Below, piece after piece: positions 24,963 through 33,058 of a stretch of 64,000 bases of DNA. Both the position numbers and the translations under genes were made by a program. The notes beneath the pieces were generated by a model, which was not told the origin of the DNA, made no database searches, and saw only the letters and a program-made list of their open reading frames with translations. Source of the stretch: Nonomuraea sp. PA05 (GTDB lineage: Bacteria; Actinomycetota; Actinomycetes; Streptosporangiales; Streptosporangiaceae); contig NZ_VSEY01000028.1 in the NCBI RefSeq assembly GCF_008086045.1, forward strand, positions 1 through 64,000, read 5' to 3'. Each line of letters starts with the position of its first letter. Positions within the stretch are counted from its first letter, which is position 1.

Positions 24963-25766
24963 TCATAGCCAGGCCCTAAGTTCCCACAGCAGCGGGAAGT
25001 AGTGCAGGCGGGTCCTACCGCGCAGGTAGGGGGCGCCGGTCGAGCCGCCTGTGCCCGACTTGGTGCCGATCTGGCGTTCGACCATCTGGACATGACGCAT
25101 CCGCCACAACGCGGCGGTCTCGTCGTGCGTCAGCAGGTCTTCGGCCAGTTGCCACAGGTCGTCGTAGGACCCGCGGTTTCTCGCCACGGCCAGCAGCGAA
25201 GCCATGATCTCGTCGTCGGAGATCGGCAGGCCACGCCGGGAGAGGGCTGTCAGATAAGCATCCCACAGCGTGGGCTCGGCCAGCCTGCGGCGCAGCCGGG
25301 CCAGCTCCTCCTCCGAGGCGTGCCGGAACGAGCCGAGATACCGCTCGTCCCGCAGCCCTGACAGGAACTCCAGCTCGCGGAACTGCACCGACTGGAACCC
25401 GCTCGCGGGCGCCAGCTTGGCGCGGAACTCCATGAAGTCCTGAGGCGTCATCGTCTCCAGGACCTCGACCTGCTCGATCAACACCCGTTCGACCGCGTGC
25501 ACCCGCTTGAACAGGTGCCTGGCCTTCCACAGCTCGCCCGCGAACATCGCCTCGCGCGCGCTCTCCAGCTCATGGAGCAGCAGCTTGAACCACAGCTCGT
25601 AGACCTGGTGGATGGTGATGAAGAGCAGCTCGTCGGGAGCCTGCGACTGCGGCTGCTGCTGGGCGAGCAGCTCGGGCAGGCAGAGGTAGCCGCCGTACGA
25701 CAGCCGACCGCCTTCCTCGCCGAACTGCCGGCGCGGGGGACCGGAAGCATCACCGTTGATGCCCAC
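24963..25766 (-). CDS. kynA: Tryptophan 2,3-dioxygenase
   Basis: The product is 267 residues. It has LSYGGYLCLPELL, ELLFITIHQVYELWFKLLLHE (distal-pocket His and substrate residues), SGFQSVQFRELEFLSG, and WRMRHVQMVERQIG with the haem-ligating His, ending GTGGSTGAPYLR, all diagnostic. The GTG at 25766 sits behind GGGGAGGT; the longer frame upstream is not conserved. It opens tryptophan to N-formylkynurenine. The following gene is the large glutamate dehydrogenase. No kynureninase or formamidase lies in the window. Confidence 0.93.
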   Translation of the reverse strand: MGINGDASGPPRRQFGEEGGRLSYGGYLCLPELLAQQQPQSQAPDELLFITIHQVYELWFKLLLHELESAREAMFAGELWKARHLFKRVHAVERVLIEQVEVLETMTPQDFMEFRAKLAPASGFQSVQFRELEFLSGLRDERYLGSFRHASEEELARLRRRLAEPTLWDAYLTALSRRGLPISDDEIMASLLAVARNRGSYDDLWQLAEDLLTHDETAALWRMRHVQMVERQIGTKSGTGGSTGAPYLRGRTRLHYFPLLWELRAWL

Positions 25767-25851
25767 CGAACACCTCCCCCTGACCGCCCGGTCACGCGGG
25801 ACCGGGCGCAACGCCTTGCCTTATCGATACCACCCGAAAAGGGCATAGACG

Positions 25852-26052
25852 TCAACGTGACATCGACATGGGGGGATCGTCACCGGAGGTCGAGGAGGGG
25901 TCGTTCTTGAGCTCGTCGAGCTGGTCGGGCAGCTCGGCAAGCTCAATCAGCTCCGCCTGGCACCGCTCACACGTGTCGAGGTGGCGTTCGAAGGCCTCGT
26001 GCTCCTCCTCATCGAGGACGCCGAGGACGTAGGCGGCCACCCCGTCATGCAT
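25852..26052 (-). CDS. Short anti-sigma factor (zinc-binding ZAS domain)
   Basis: The product is 66 residues. It has the zinc anti-sigma pattern with an upstream His followed by HxxxCxxC (ERHLDTCERCQ, about 22-32) and an acidic C-terminus. It has no membrane helix, so it is a cytoplasmic anti-sigma factor whose zinc site may sense redox state. The ATG shares one base with the stop of the sigma gene (TGATG), the classic coupling of sigma and anti-sigma. Confidence 0.85.
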   Translation of the reverse strand: MHDGVAAYVLGVLDEEEHEAFERHLDTCERCQAELIELAELPDQLDELKNDPSSTSGDDPPMSMSR

Positions 26053-26606
26053 CAGCCGGCTACCCCCTTGTCCCGCAGCAGTTCGCGGAGAGCCCGGATC
26101 CCGTAGTAGAGCCGGGACTTGACCGTGCCCGGTGGGATCCCCAGAATCTCCGCCGCCTCACTTATCGTACGGTCTCGGAGGTAGGTCTGCTCAATGACTT
26201 CGCGGTGTTCTTCGGACAGGGACCGCAGCGCGTCAGCGACGACCATCGCCGATAACGCTCGCTCCGATCCATCGGGCACCGACATCATGTCGACTTCGGG
26301 TGGCTCGACCTCCTGCGGCCGGACACTCTTCCGCCGACGACCATCAATGACTATGCGACGGGCCACTGTCAGCAGCCACGCCCATATGAGGCTCGGTTCC
26401 CATTGCAGTCTTGCCGAGTTCCGCCAGGCCCTGACGATCGTCTCCTGCACGACGTCTTCAGCCCACTGAAGGTCGTTACCTGTTGATTTGCGTACGTGGC
26501 GCAGCAGAGGGCCGCCGAACTCCTGGTAAAGCACCGCGATGCGATGCTCCGCCTCGGCATCCGCACTCTCGAACCTGCCGTCGAGGTGACCTAGCACGGG
26601 GCACAT
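26052..26606 (-). CDS. ECF-type RNA polymerase sigma factor
   Basis: The product is 184 residues. Region 2 is visible as LQWAEDVVQETIVRAWRNS and WAWLLTVARRIVIDGRRR (DNA melting and -10 recognition). Region 4 is LRSLSEEHREVIEQTYLRDRTISEAAEILGIPPGTVKSRLYYGIRALREL (-35 recognition). The ATG at 26606 follows GAAGGTG. It is cotranscribed with its anti-sigma gene and diverges from the DUF4142/DUF1996/redox operon, which is the most likely regulon. The specific signal is unknown. Confidence 0.93.
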   Translation of the reverse strand: MCPVLGHLDGRFESADAEAEHRIAVLYQEFGGPLLRHVRKSTGNDLQWAEDVVQETIVRAWRNSARLQWEPSLIWAWLLTVARRIVIDGRRRKSVRPQEVEPPEVDMMSVPDGSERALSAMVVADALRSLSEEHREVIEQTYLRDRTISEAAEILGIPPGTVKSRLYYGIRALRELLRDKGVAG

Positions 26607-26618
26607 CTTTACACCTTC

Positions 26619-26647
26619 GTTATCCAAGCGGTAGCCACTCCGATAAC
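26619..26647. promoter_or_regulatory. Inverted repeat in sigma/DUF4142 divergent promoter region
   Basis: GTTATC at 26619-26624 and GATAAC at 26642-26647 form a 6-bp inverted repeat separated by 17 bases in the 108-bp gap between the divergent starts. It may be an operator or two -10-like elements on opposite strands. Confidence 0.3.
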
Positions 26648-26714
26648 TCCAGTCATTTCTAACTATTCCCGGCCATGCGTGAACCTGGACCGAGACGGCC
26701 GCGTACCTCCGACC

Positions 26715-27362
26715 ATGCACAGGCTTTTGCGCGGCGAGTTGTTCATGCTCGGCGGCTTCGTGGTAGCCGCCGCCGTGACGATCGCGCTGGTCATGCCGCC
26801 GGCGATCGATCCCGCGGCCGCCCAGTGGACGCAGACCTCATCAGGGCCGCTCACGGCCGCTGACCGCGATCTGCTGATCAAGGTACGCCAGGCGGGGCTC
26901 TGGGAGATGCCCGTCGGCGAGTACGCCCAGACCCGCGCCGAGTCCCAGCGTGTGAAGGAAGTCGGCAAGTTGATCATGGAAGAGCACATGGACCTCGACC
27001 TGATCACGCGTCAGACCGCGAAGAAGCTCGGCGTGGCCCTGCCCGACGAGCCCAACGCCGACCAGCAGAGCTGGATGGCCCAGCTGGCGGCCGAAAGCGG
27101 GCCGGCCTTCGACAAGGACTTCGCGAACCTGCTGCGTGCCGCGCACGGCAAGGTCTTCACCGTCGTGGCGGGCGTACGGTCCGGGACCCGCAACTCCGAG
27201 ATCAGGAAGTTCGCCCAGGAAGGCATCAACTACGTGATGCGCCACATGGGTTACCTCGAGTCCACCGGGCTGGTCGATCACAACCAGCTGCCCGAACCCC
27301 CGACGCCCTCACCCGCTCCACCCGTCGCACTGGCGGTTGAAAAGAGGAGACACACATCATGA
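26715..27362 (+). CDS. DUF4142 ferritin-like exported protein
   Basis: The product is 215 residues. An N-terminal hydrophobic anchor or signal (about 9-27, ending near PAAAQW) precedes a four-helix DUF4142 domain: DRDLLIKVRQAGLWEM, VKEVGKLIMEEHMDLD, FANLLRAAHGKVFTVVAGVR and YVMRHMGYLESTG. Its Glu/His pairs are those of metal-binding ferritin-like folds. A Pro-rich tail ends the protein. The start is uncertain (GTG at 26679 is an alternative; neither has a ribosome site). Its stop overlaps the next ATG (ATGA). It is probably at the outer face of the membrane. Confidence 0.8.
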   Translation: MHRLLRGELFMLGGFVVAAAVTIALVMPPAIDPAAAQWTQTSSGPLTAADRDLLIKVRQAGLWEMPVGEYAQTRAESQRVKEVGKLIMEEHMDLDLITRQTAKKLGVALPDEPNADQQSWMAQLAAESGPAFDKDFANLLRAAHGKVFTVVAGVRSGTRNSEIRKFAQEGINYVMRHMGYLESTGLVDHNQLPEPPTPSPAPPVALAVEKRRHTS

Positions 27363-28846
27363 GATCCAGACGCATGGCCGCGGCCGTGACCACCCTCGCG
27401 GTGGTGGCGGGTGGCCTGGTGTCCGCGGCCGTCATTGGCGTCGGCCCGGTTCTGGCCGACCACTGCGACCCGGCGGAGGCCACCCAGTCACCCTCGGCGT
27501 CACCTTCGTCGAGCCAGACCCAGCAGGGCCGGAACCAGAACCAGGACCAGGATCAGAACCAGGACCAGGGACAGAACCAGGACCAGGACCAGGGCCAGCA
27601 ACAGGATCAGAACCAGCAGGGACAGCAACAGGACCAGCAACAGGATCAGCAGGGCACCGGGCAGAACGACGACCAGCAGGCCCCCCAGGGCGGCGGCATC
27701 GCGCTGCTCGACCCCGCGCAGTCCCCCGAGGCGGACGCCGGCGACGGCACCGACAACGGCACCGGCGCTGACACCGGCACCGACAACGGCACCGGGGCCG
27801 ACAACCCGGAGGCCGCGCCGGAGGAGACCGCCAGCACCTTCGGGCGCCGCCGCGGCGGCAACCAGTCCACCCGCACGCCCACCCCGAGCCCCAGCCAGAC
27901 CCAGAGCCCCACCGCCTCGCCCACCGGCTCGGCCTCGCCCTCCCCCACCGCGACGGGCGGCGGCGAGGAGGAGCAGTGCGCCGACCTGGGCCCGTTCCCC
28001 GAGGACTTCGTCGACATCCGGCAGGTCGGGCGGGTCAACAACAACGTGCGCTTCAACAGGAACGGCTCGCGCGGCACGTTCGTCTCCCGCTGCGGCACCA
28101 ACCAGAACGGCCACAACAACCCGGACAACTTCATCGTCGCCCCGGGCGTGAGCAACGGTGCGCACCACCTGCACGACTACGTGGGCAACCTGTCGACGGA
28201 CGGATTCTCCACCGACGAGAGCCTGGCGGCGGCGGGCACGACCTGCCAGCGGGGCGACCTGTCCACGTACTTCTGGCCGGTCCTGCGGGACCGCAGGTCG
28301 GACGCGAACGCCAACGACCCGGACGGCAACGTCGGCCAGGTGCTGCGGGCCCGCTCGGTGTCCCTGGAGTTCCGCGGCAACGCCTCCTCCAGGGTCGTGG
28401 CCATGCCGAGGTTCCTCAGGCTGATCACCGGCGACGCGAAGGCCGCGACGAACGGCACCGCCAACGCCAGGGCGGCCTGGACCTGCACGGGATTCCAAAA
28501 TCGCATAACTCCCGATAAATATCCGCTTTGCCCGCGCGGCAGCCAGGTCGTTCGTATCCTGGACTTCCCCAGCTGCTGGGACGGTCAGAACACCGACAGC
28601 GCCAATCACCGCACGCACGTGGTCTTCCCCGGCCAGGGCGGCGCCTGTCCGCAGGGCACCAGGGCGATTCCGCAGCTTCGCATGACCCTCACGTACACCG
28701 TGCCGCAGGGTCCGTCCTTCGCCTTGGACGCCTTCCCGGAACAGAAGCACAACCCGGTCACCGACCACGCGGACTTCGCCAACGTGATGCCCGACCGGCT
28801 GATGCAGTTCGTCGTCTCATGCATCAACCGCGGCCGCCGTTGCTGA
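27359..28846 (+). CDS. Secreted DUF1996 protein with Gln/Asn/Asp-rich linker
   Basis: The product is 495 residues. A signal peptide ends near VLADH (34). Residues 55-105 are a low-complexity run of Gln, Asn, Asp and Gly built on repeats such as NQDQDQ. A Gly/Asp/Thr stretch and a Ser/Pro/Thr stretch (165-205) follow. The DUF1996 domain spans 210-490, with SNGAHHLHDYVGN (His-rich), STYFWPVL and the signature YPLCPRGSQVVRILDFPSCWDGQN region near 385-410, and paired cysteines. In fungi and actinobacteria this domain is extracellular, and its activity is not established. The gene overlaps DUF4142 by four bases. Confidence 0.88.
   Translation: MRSRRMAAAVTTLAVVAGGLVSAAVIGVGPVLADHCDPAEATQSPSASPSSSQTQQGRNQNQDQDQNQDQGQNQDQDQGQQQDQNQQGQQQDQQQDQQGTGQNDDQQAPQGGGIALLDPAQSPEADAGDGTDNGTGADTGTDNGTGADNPEAAPEETASTFGRRRGGNQSTRTPTPSPSQTQSPTASPTGSASPSPTATGGGEEEQCADLGPFPEDFVDIRQVGRVNNNVRFNRNGSRGTFVSRCGTNQNGHNNPDNFIVAPGVSNGAHHLHDYVGNLSTDGFSTDESLAAAGTTCQRGDLSTYFWPVLRDRRSDANANDPDGNVGQVLRARSVSLEFRGNASSRVVAMPRFLRLITGDAKAATNGTANARAAWTCTGFQNRITPDKYPLCPRGSQVVRILDFPSCWDGQNTDSANHRTHVVFPGQGGACPQGTRAIPQLRMTLTYTVPQGPSFALDAFPEQKHNPVTDHADFANVMPDRLMQFVVSCINRGRRC
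27530..27660 (+). repeat. Low-complexity Gln/Asn/Asp codon repeat
   Basis: About 130 bp made of CAG/CAACAG/GAC/AAC units such as AACCAGGACCAGGATCAG repeated with variation. It codes the polar linker of the DUF1996 protein and may vary in length between strains. Confidence 0.8.
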
Positions 28847-28916
28847 CCTGATCGTCGCCCTCTTGGGCAACGCAGCTCTCCGAGTCGCACCCTCACCCGA
28901 CCTTGGAGGGAAATAG

Positions 28917-29771
28917 ATGCTCCACAGACGACACCCCAGGCACGCCCCCACCTTGCTGGACACCAGGAACGTCCGGCTGGGGGCGAGCGCCTCCATCGCG
29001 GCCCTCGTGCTGACAGTGTTCGCGCTGACCAGGACGGAACGCGGGATCGCGCTGCTCGGCCGAGGGGTCGGCTTCCTCGAGTTCTACGCGGGCGTGTTCG
29101 CCCTGGTGCTGCTGACCGCGACCGTCGCGCTCGGCCTGCTCACCACGGAACGCGTCTTCCTGTCACCGGCCAACCGGGTCAAGGCCCAGCTCGCCCACCG
29201 GGCCACCGCGCTCATCGGGCTGGCTTACCTGATCACGCACATCACCCTCATGATCAGCCTCGGGCACGTGCCGCCGGGGGCGGCGGTCGTGCCGGTCGCC
29301 GGGATCGCCGTGGGGCTCGGCACCCTGGCCTTCGACCTGATGGTCGTGGCCGTGGTGACGGGGATGCTCAGGGGGCGGTTCGCGACGCGGACCAGGCCGT
29401 GGATGTGGCGGATCCTGCATTCCGCCGCGTACCTGGCCTGGCCGGTCGGGATCATGCACGGACTGACGGCCGGCCGCCCGCCGGCCGGCTGGGTGGCCTG
29501 GTCGTACGTGGCCAGCATGGCGGCGGTCGGCGGCGCGCTGATCGTCCGCGTGCTGGCGACGGTCCGCAGGCCGCCGGTCGTGCCCGAGAAGGTCGAAACA
29601 CCCGCCGTTACCGCGCCGGCCGCCATGGGCGTGCCGTCAGAGCGGCCACAGAAGGCTCCCCAGCAGGCTCCCCAGCGCGCCCCGCAGAAGGTGGCGGCCG
29701 GAGCGTCCGCCGGGATGCCGAGCCCCGTGAGCCTCGCCGAGGCCCGCCGCAGATACCGGGAGGCAGGATGA
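28917..29771 (+). CDS. Six-helix haem-binding membrane protein (ferric reductase-like)
   Basis: The product is 284 residues with six membrane helices (about 22-38, 54-74, 93-113, 122-148, 163-183, 193-212). Two His pairs face each other across the membrane: H94 and H108 (HRATALIGLAYLITH) and H168 and H181 (HSAAYLAWPVGIMH), 14 and 13 residues apart. This is the spacing that ligates two b haems in ferric reductase/NOX and b561-type proteins. A Pro/Gln/Ala-rich cytoplasmic tail follows. There is no FAD/NAD domain; the downstream NuoF-ferredoxin protein could supply electrons. The gene starts 70 bp after DUF1996. Confidence 0.8.
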   Translation: MLHRRHPRHAPTLLDTRNVRLGASASIAALVLTVFALTRTERGIALLGRGVGFLEFYAGVFALVLLTATVALGLLTTERVFLSPANRVKAQLAHRATALIGLAYLITHITLMISLGHVPPGAAVVPVAGIAVGLGTLAFDLMVVAVVTGMLRGRFATRTRPWMWRILHSAAYLAWPVGIMHGLTAGRPPAGWVAWSYVASMAAVGGALIVRVLATVRRPPVVPEKVETPAVTAPAAMGVPSERPQKAPQQAPQRAPQKVAAGASAGMPSPVSLAEARRRYREAG

Positions 29772-29817
29772 ACCCGCTGGTGGCCCGACCGGTTCCCGCA
29801 CCTCGCAAGGAGCACAT

Positions 29818-31425
29818 GTGATTCCGGCCAGAGTGCCACGGGTGTTACGCATGGGTCCGGCCCGGCTGACCGCCGGGCTGGACCACTGCCGTCGTCTGGA
29901 CCTGCCCGCCCACCGCACCCTCCACGGCGTCGTGGAGCCCAGGGAGCTGGGTGAGCTCATCTCGTACGCCAACGAGGTGGACATGCGCGGCAGGGGCGGC
30001 GCGGCCTTCCCGTTCGCCCGCAAGCTGCGGGCCGTGGCCGACGCGGCCCGCTCGGCCGGCGAGTGCGTCGTGCTGGTCAACGGCGCCGAGGGCGAGCCCG
30101 CCAGCTCCAAGGACGCCATGCTGCTCACCCGCAACCCGCATCTCGTGCTGGACGGCGCAGTGCTGGCGGCCGAGGCGCTGGGCGCCCGCGAGGTGGTCGT
30201 GGCCACGGCAGGCGGCGAGGTCGCCGAGGCGTCCGTCACCGCGGCCGTGAACGAGCGCCGCGCCGCCAACGTGTCCGGCGGAGCCGAGAGCCGGGTCCCG
30301 ATCAGAGTGGTCGGGATCAAGGAGCGGTTCATCTCCGGCGAGGGCGGCGCGCTGGTCAAGGCCGTGAACGGAGAGGAGGGCATCCCGCCGGGCAGGAAGA
30401 AGCGCGCCGCGACGAGCGGTGTGGACGGGTTGCCGACGCTGCTGTCCAACACGGAGACGTACGCGCAGTTCGCGCTGCTGGCCGAGTACGGGCCGGAGAA
30501 GTACGCCGAGGTGGGCACCGCCAAGGAGCCCGGCACGATCCTGCTCACGGTCAGCGGCGGCGCGGCCCACGGCGCCGTCATCGAGGCGCCGGCGGGGACG
30601 TACCTGTCGGACGTGCTCGGACTGTGCGAGGCGGAGATCGGCGACGGCGTGCTCATCGGCGGCTACCACGGCGCGTGGCTGTCGGCGGACGTCGTCGAGA
30701 CCGCCGTGCTCTCGCGCGAGGGCATGAAGCAGGCCGGCGCCACGCTGGGCGCCGGGATCATCGTCCCGCTCGGCGAGTCCACCTGCGCACTGGGCGAGGC
30801 CGCCAGGGTCGCCGCCTACCTCGCGGCCGAGTCCGCGGGACAGTGCGGGCCGTGCCGGCTCGGCCTGCCCGACATCGCCAAGGCCATGTACGCGCTCGTC
30901 GAGGGCACCGGCTCGATCGACGCCGTACGGCGGTGCGTGCGCGGCGTCGAGCGGCGCGGCGCGTGCTTCCACCCGGACGGCACGGCCAAGTTCGTGCTGT
31001 CGGCGCTGGACGCGTTCGAGGTCGAGATCGCCACGCACCTGGAGCAGGGCTCCTGCGGGCGCCCCGTGCGCGGGGTGCTGCCGATGCCGGAGCGCGAGGC
31101 CGAGGCGCAGTACCGGCTGGAGGTCGACTGGTCCCGCTGCCAGGGTCACGGGCTGTGCGCGCACCTGCTGCCGGAGTTCGTGGACCTGGACGACTACGGG
31201 TTCCCGTCGTTCCGCCAGATCCCCGCGTTCATGGCCAAGGACGCGCGGCGGGCGGTCGACATGTGCCCGGCGCTGGCGCTGCGGCTGGCGCAGACCACCG
31301 GCGGCGACCACGGCGGCGCGCCCAAGCCGGCGGGCAAGCCGCTGCGACTGGTCAAGGACGGAGTGATGAAGAAGGCGGGAGAAAGCGTGCCGCGGCTTTC
31401 CCGCGTCGGCATCGCGCGCGCGTGA
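29818..31425 (+). CDS. NuoF-like NADH/FMN protein fused to a ferredoxin domain
   Basis: The product is 535 residues from a GTG with AAGGAG. Residues 30-420 are like the 51-kDa NADH-binding subunit of complex I: RGRGGAAFPFARK (57-69, NADH), NGAEGEPASSKD (88-99, FMN), an SLBB-like part and ESAGQCGPCRLG (338-349). The first of the four cluster cysteines is Ala340, leaving C343, C346 and C383. Residues 434-490 are a 3Fe-4S/4Fe-4S ferredoxin (C441, C447, and C483 followed by Pro). It should pass electrons from NAD(P)H to an acceptor, plausibly the haem protein encoded 47 bp upstream. No other nuo genes are nearby. Confidence 0.88.
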   Translation: MIPARVPRVLRMGPARLTAGLDHCRRLDLPAHRTLHGVVEPRELGELISYANEVDMRGRGGAAFPFARKLRAVADAARSAGECVVLVNGAEGEPASSKDAMLLTRNPHLVLDGAVLAAEALGAREVVVATAGGEVAEASVTAAVNERRAANVSGGAESRVPIRVVGIKERFISGEGGALVKAVNGEEGIPPGRKKRAATSGVDGLPTLLSNTETYAQFALLAEYGPEKYAEVGTAKEPGTILLTVSGGAAHGAVIEAPAGTYLSDVLGLCEAEIGDGVLIGGYHGAWLSADVVETAVLSREGMKQAGATLGAGIIVPLGESTCALGEAARVAAYLAAESAGQCGPCRLGLPDIAKAMYALVEGTGSIDAVRRCVRGVERRGACFHPDGTAKFVLSALDAFEVEIATHLEQGSCGRPVRGVLPMPEREAEAQYRLEVDWSRCQGHGLCAHLLPEFVDLDDYGFPSFRQIPAFMAKDARRAVDMCPALALRLAQTTGGDHGGAPKPAGKPLRLVKDGVMKKAGESVPRLSRVGIARA

Positions 31426-31465
31426 ATGGACGAAGAAGAATGGCGCCTGTTCCGGTTGAGGCGGG

Positions 31466-32185
31466 TCACATGATCGAGCCCCTTACATAAACGGGCTCGC
31501 CGATCCGCACCATCTGGAACAGGCGCTTGGACGCCGTCAGCGGCACGCGCACGCAGCCGTGAGAGGCGGGGCGGAGCGGCACCTTGGTCGAGCCGTGCAT
31601 GGCGATGCCGCCGACGAAGTACAGCGAGTTGAACATGGAGCCGAGCCGCCCCGTCGTCCAGCCCGGCGCCCGCCGCGAGACTCGGAAGTCGCCGACCGGC
31701 GTGATGGCGTTGCCGCAGCGGCCGTCCTCGCAGTAGCGCACCTCGGCGCCGGACGAGATGTGCGTGATCAGCGCGGGCTTGCGGTCGCGGTAGACGGTCA
31801 GGAGCTGGTCGCGCAGGTTGATCTCCACCCGGTCCGCGCCGCCGTTCGGCACCAGCGGGCGCCGCCGCGACGGCCGCTCCAGCGCCGTCCACACCCGCGA
31901 CCCGACCTCGGCCTGCGGCATCAATTTGCGGTGCTTCTGCAGCGCCCAGACCGCCATCTTGGTCTGGTCGTCGTAGACGCCGTTGATCTTCCCGAAGTAG
32001 TAGTGGCCGCGGTGCAGCCGCTCCTGCAGCAGCTTGACGGCCTCCCCGCGGGCTCCGGGCCGCAGCACGACGCCTTCCACCTGTCCGGTCGAGTCCGTGT
32101 GGTCGGCGGACGCGGGAGCCGGGAGCCCGCAGACAACGGCGGCGCTGACACCAAGGGCGGCTATTGTTTGAAGCTTTATCCTCAT
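31466..32185 (-). CDS. L,D-transpeptidase with peptidoglycan-binding domain
   Basis: The product is 239 residues. A signal peptide ends near PASADH (29). A peptidoglycan-binding domain (about 42-100: VKLLQERLHRGHYYFGKINGVYDDQT) precedes the YkuD catalytic domain (115-238) with the nucleophile motif HGSTKVPLRPASHGCVRVP, where the Cys is the acyl acceptor. It makes 3-3 or lipoprotein-type crosslinks in the wall. It is convergent with the NuoF-like gene and 96 bp downstream of the ABC permease on the same strand. Confidence 0.93.
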   Translation of the reverse strand: MRIKLQTIAALGVSAAVVCGLPAPASADHTDSTGQVEGVVLRPGARGEAVKLLQERLHRGHYYFGKINGVYDDQTKMAVWALQKHRKLMPQAEVGSRVWTALERPSRRRPLVPNGGADRVEINLRDQLLTVYRDRKPALITHISSGAEVRYCEDGRCGNAITPVGDFRVSRRAPGWTTGRLGSMFNSLYFVGGIAMHGSTKVPLRPASHGCVRVPLTASKRLFQMVRIGEPVYVRGSIM

Positions 32186-32281
32186 AAATCAACGCCTACC
32201 CGCACCGCTGAGAATTCATGGCTTTTGTCAAGCAAAGCCCCGGCTAATAACCGGATCCCGCCAATATCGGTTATTTCGTAT

Positions 32282-33058
32282 TTAGGCGTCTCGAATGCTG
32301 AGCAACCATCCGCCGCACGCCAGCGCCGCCGCGGCCCACGCCGCCGCCACGCCGAGCCCCGCCCACGCGCCGATGGGCATGGCGGACAGGCTCGTGGTGG
32401 CCTGCACGGCCAGCCCCGCGTTCATCGGCGACAGCCGCCACAGCACGAGCTGCACGTCCTCGTCCTGGATCAGCAGGGCGAGCATCGGGAAGAGATAGAT
32501 CAGCCCCAGCACGGCGCCCGCCGACACCGCCGAGTCCCGCACGGCCGTCGCCACGCCCGCGCTCAGCACCGCGATCAGCGCGAGATACAGCACAGAGCCG
32601 GCCGCCGCCCGCAGCGTGGGCCCGTCGGAGAGTGACAGCGGCGGATAGCCGTGCTCCGGTGTGAAGCCGTTGCCCGGCAGCAGCAGCCGCGCCGCCAGCA
32701 GGGAGCCCAGCACGCCGAGCGTCCCCGCGGCCAGCGTCAGCCCGGCCAGCAGGCCCGTCCTGGCGGCCAGGGCGGACATCCTGCGCGGCATCGCCGTCAG
32801 GCTGGTGCGGATCATCCCCGTGCTGTACTCGCCGCAGACCGCCACCACGGCCAGCAGCGCCACCAGCCCTTGGCCGAGCTGGACCCCGAACAGGGCGATC
32901 CGGGTGGCGTCCTGGCCGCAGCCCGCCGACGGGCAGGTCATCGCGCCGGAGGCGGCGGCGCCGCCCGCCACCGTCAGCACCACGATGCCGAGCAGCAACC
33001 AGCCGGGCCCCGTCACCGTGCGCAGCTTCGTCCACTCGGCGTGCAGTTCGCGCCTCAC
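32282..33058 (-). CDS. ABC-2 type permease, second subunit
   Basis: The product is 258 residues with six hydrophobic segments. It begins VRRELHAEWTKLRTVTGPG, the 'EWTKLRT' opening of actinobacterial ABC-2 permeases, and has EYSTGMIRTSLTAMPRRM in the first cytoplasmic loop. The GTG at 33058 overlaps the stop of the first permease (GTGA), and the ATPase gene lies upstream, giving a three-gene exporter operon. Substrate not evident. Confidence 0.88.
   Translation of the reverse strand: MRRELHAEWTKLRTVTGPGWLLLGIVVLTVAGGAAASGAMTCPSAGCGQDATRIALFGVQLGQGLVALLAVVAVCGEYSTGMIRTSLTAMPRRMSALAARTGLLAGLTLAAGTLGVLGSLLAARLLLPGNGFTPEHGYPPLSLSDGPTLRAAAGSVLYLALIAVLSAGVATAVRDSAVSAGAVLGLIYLFPMLALLIQDEDVQLVLWRLSPMNAGLAVQATTSLSAMPIGAWAGLGVAAAWAAAALACGGWLLSIRDA

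Noticed and set aside
25767..25811. Upstream extension of the tryptophan dioxygenase
   Set aside because: The GTG at 25766 has a good ribosome site; the extra residues are Arg/Pro-rich and unconserved.
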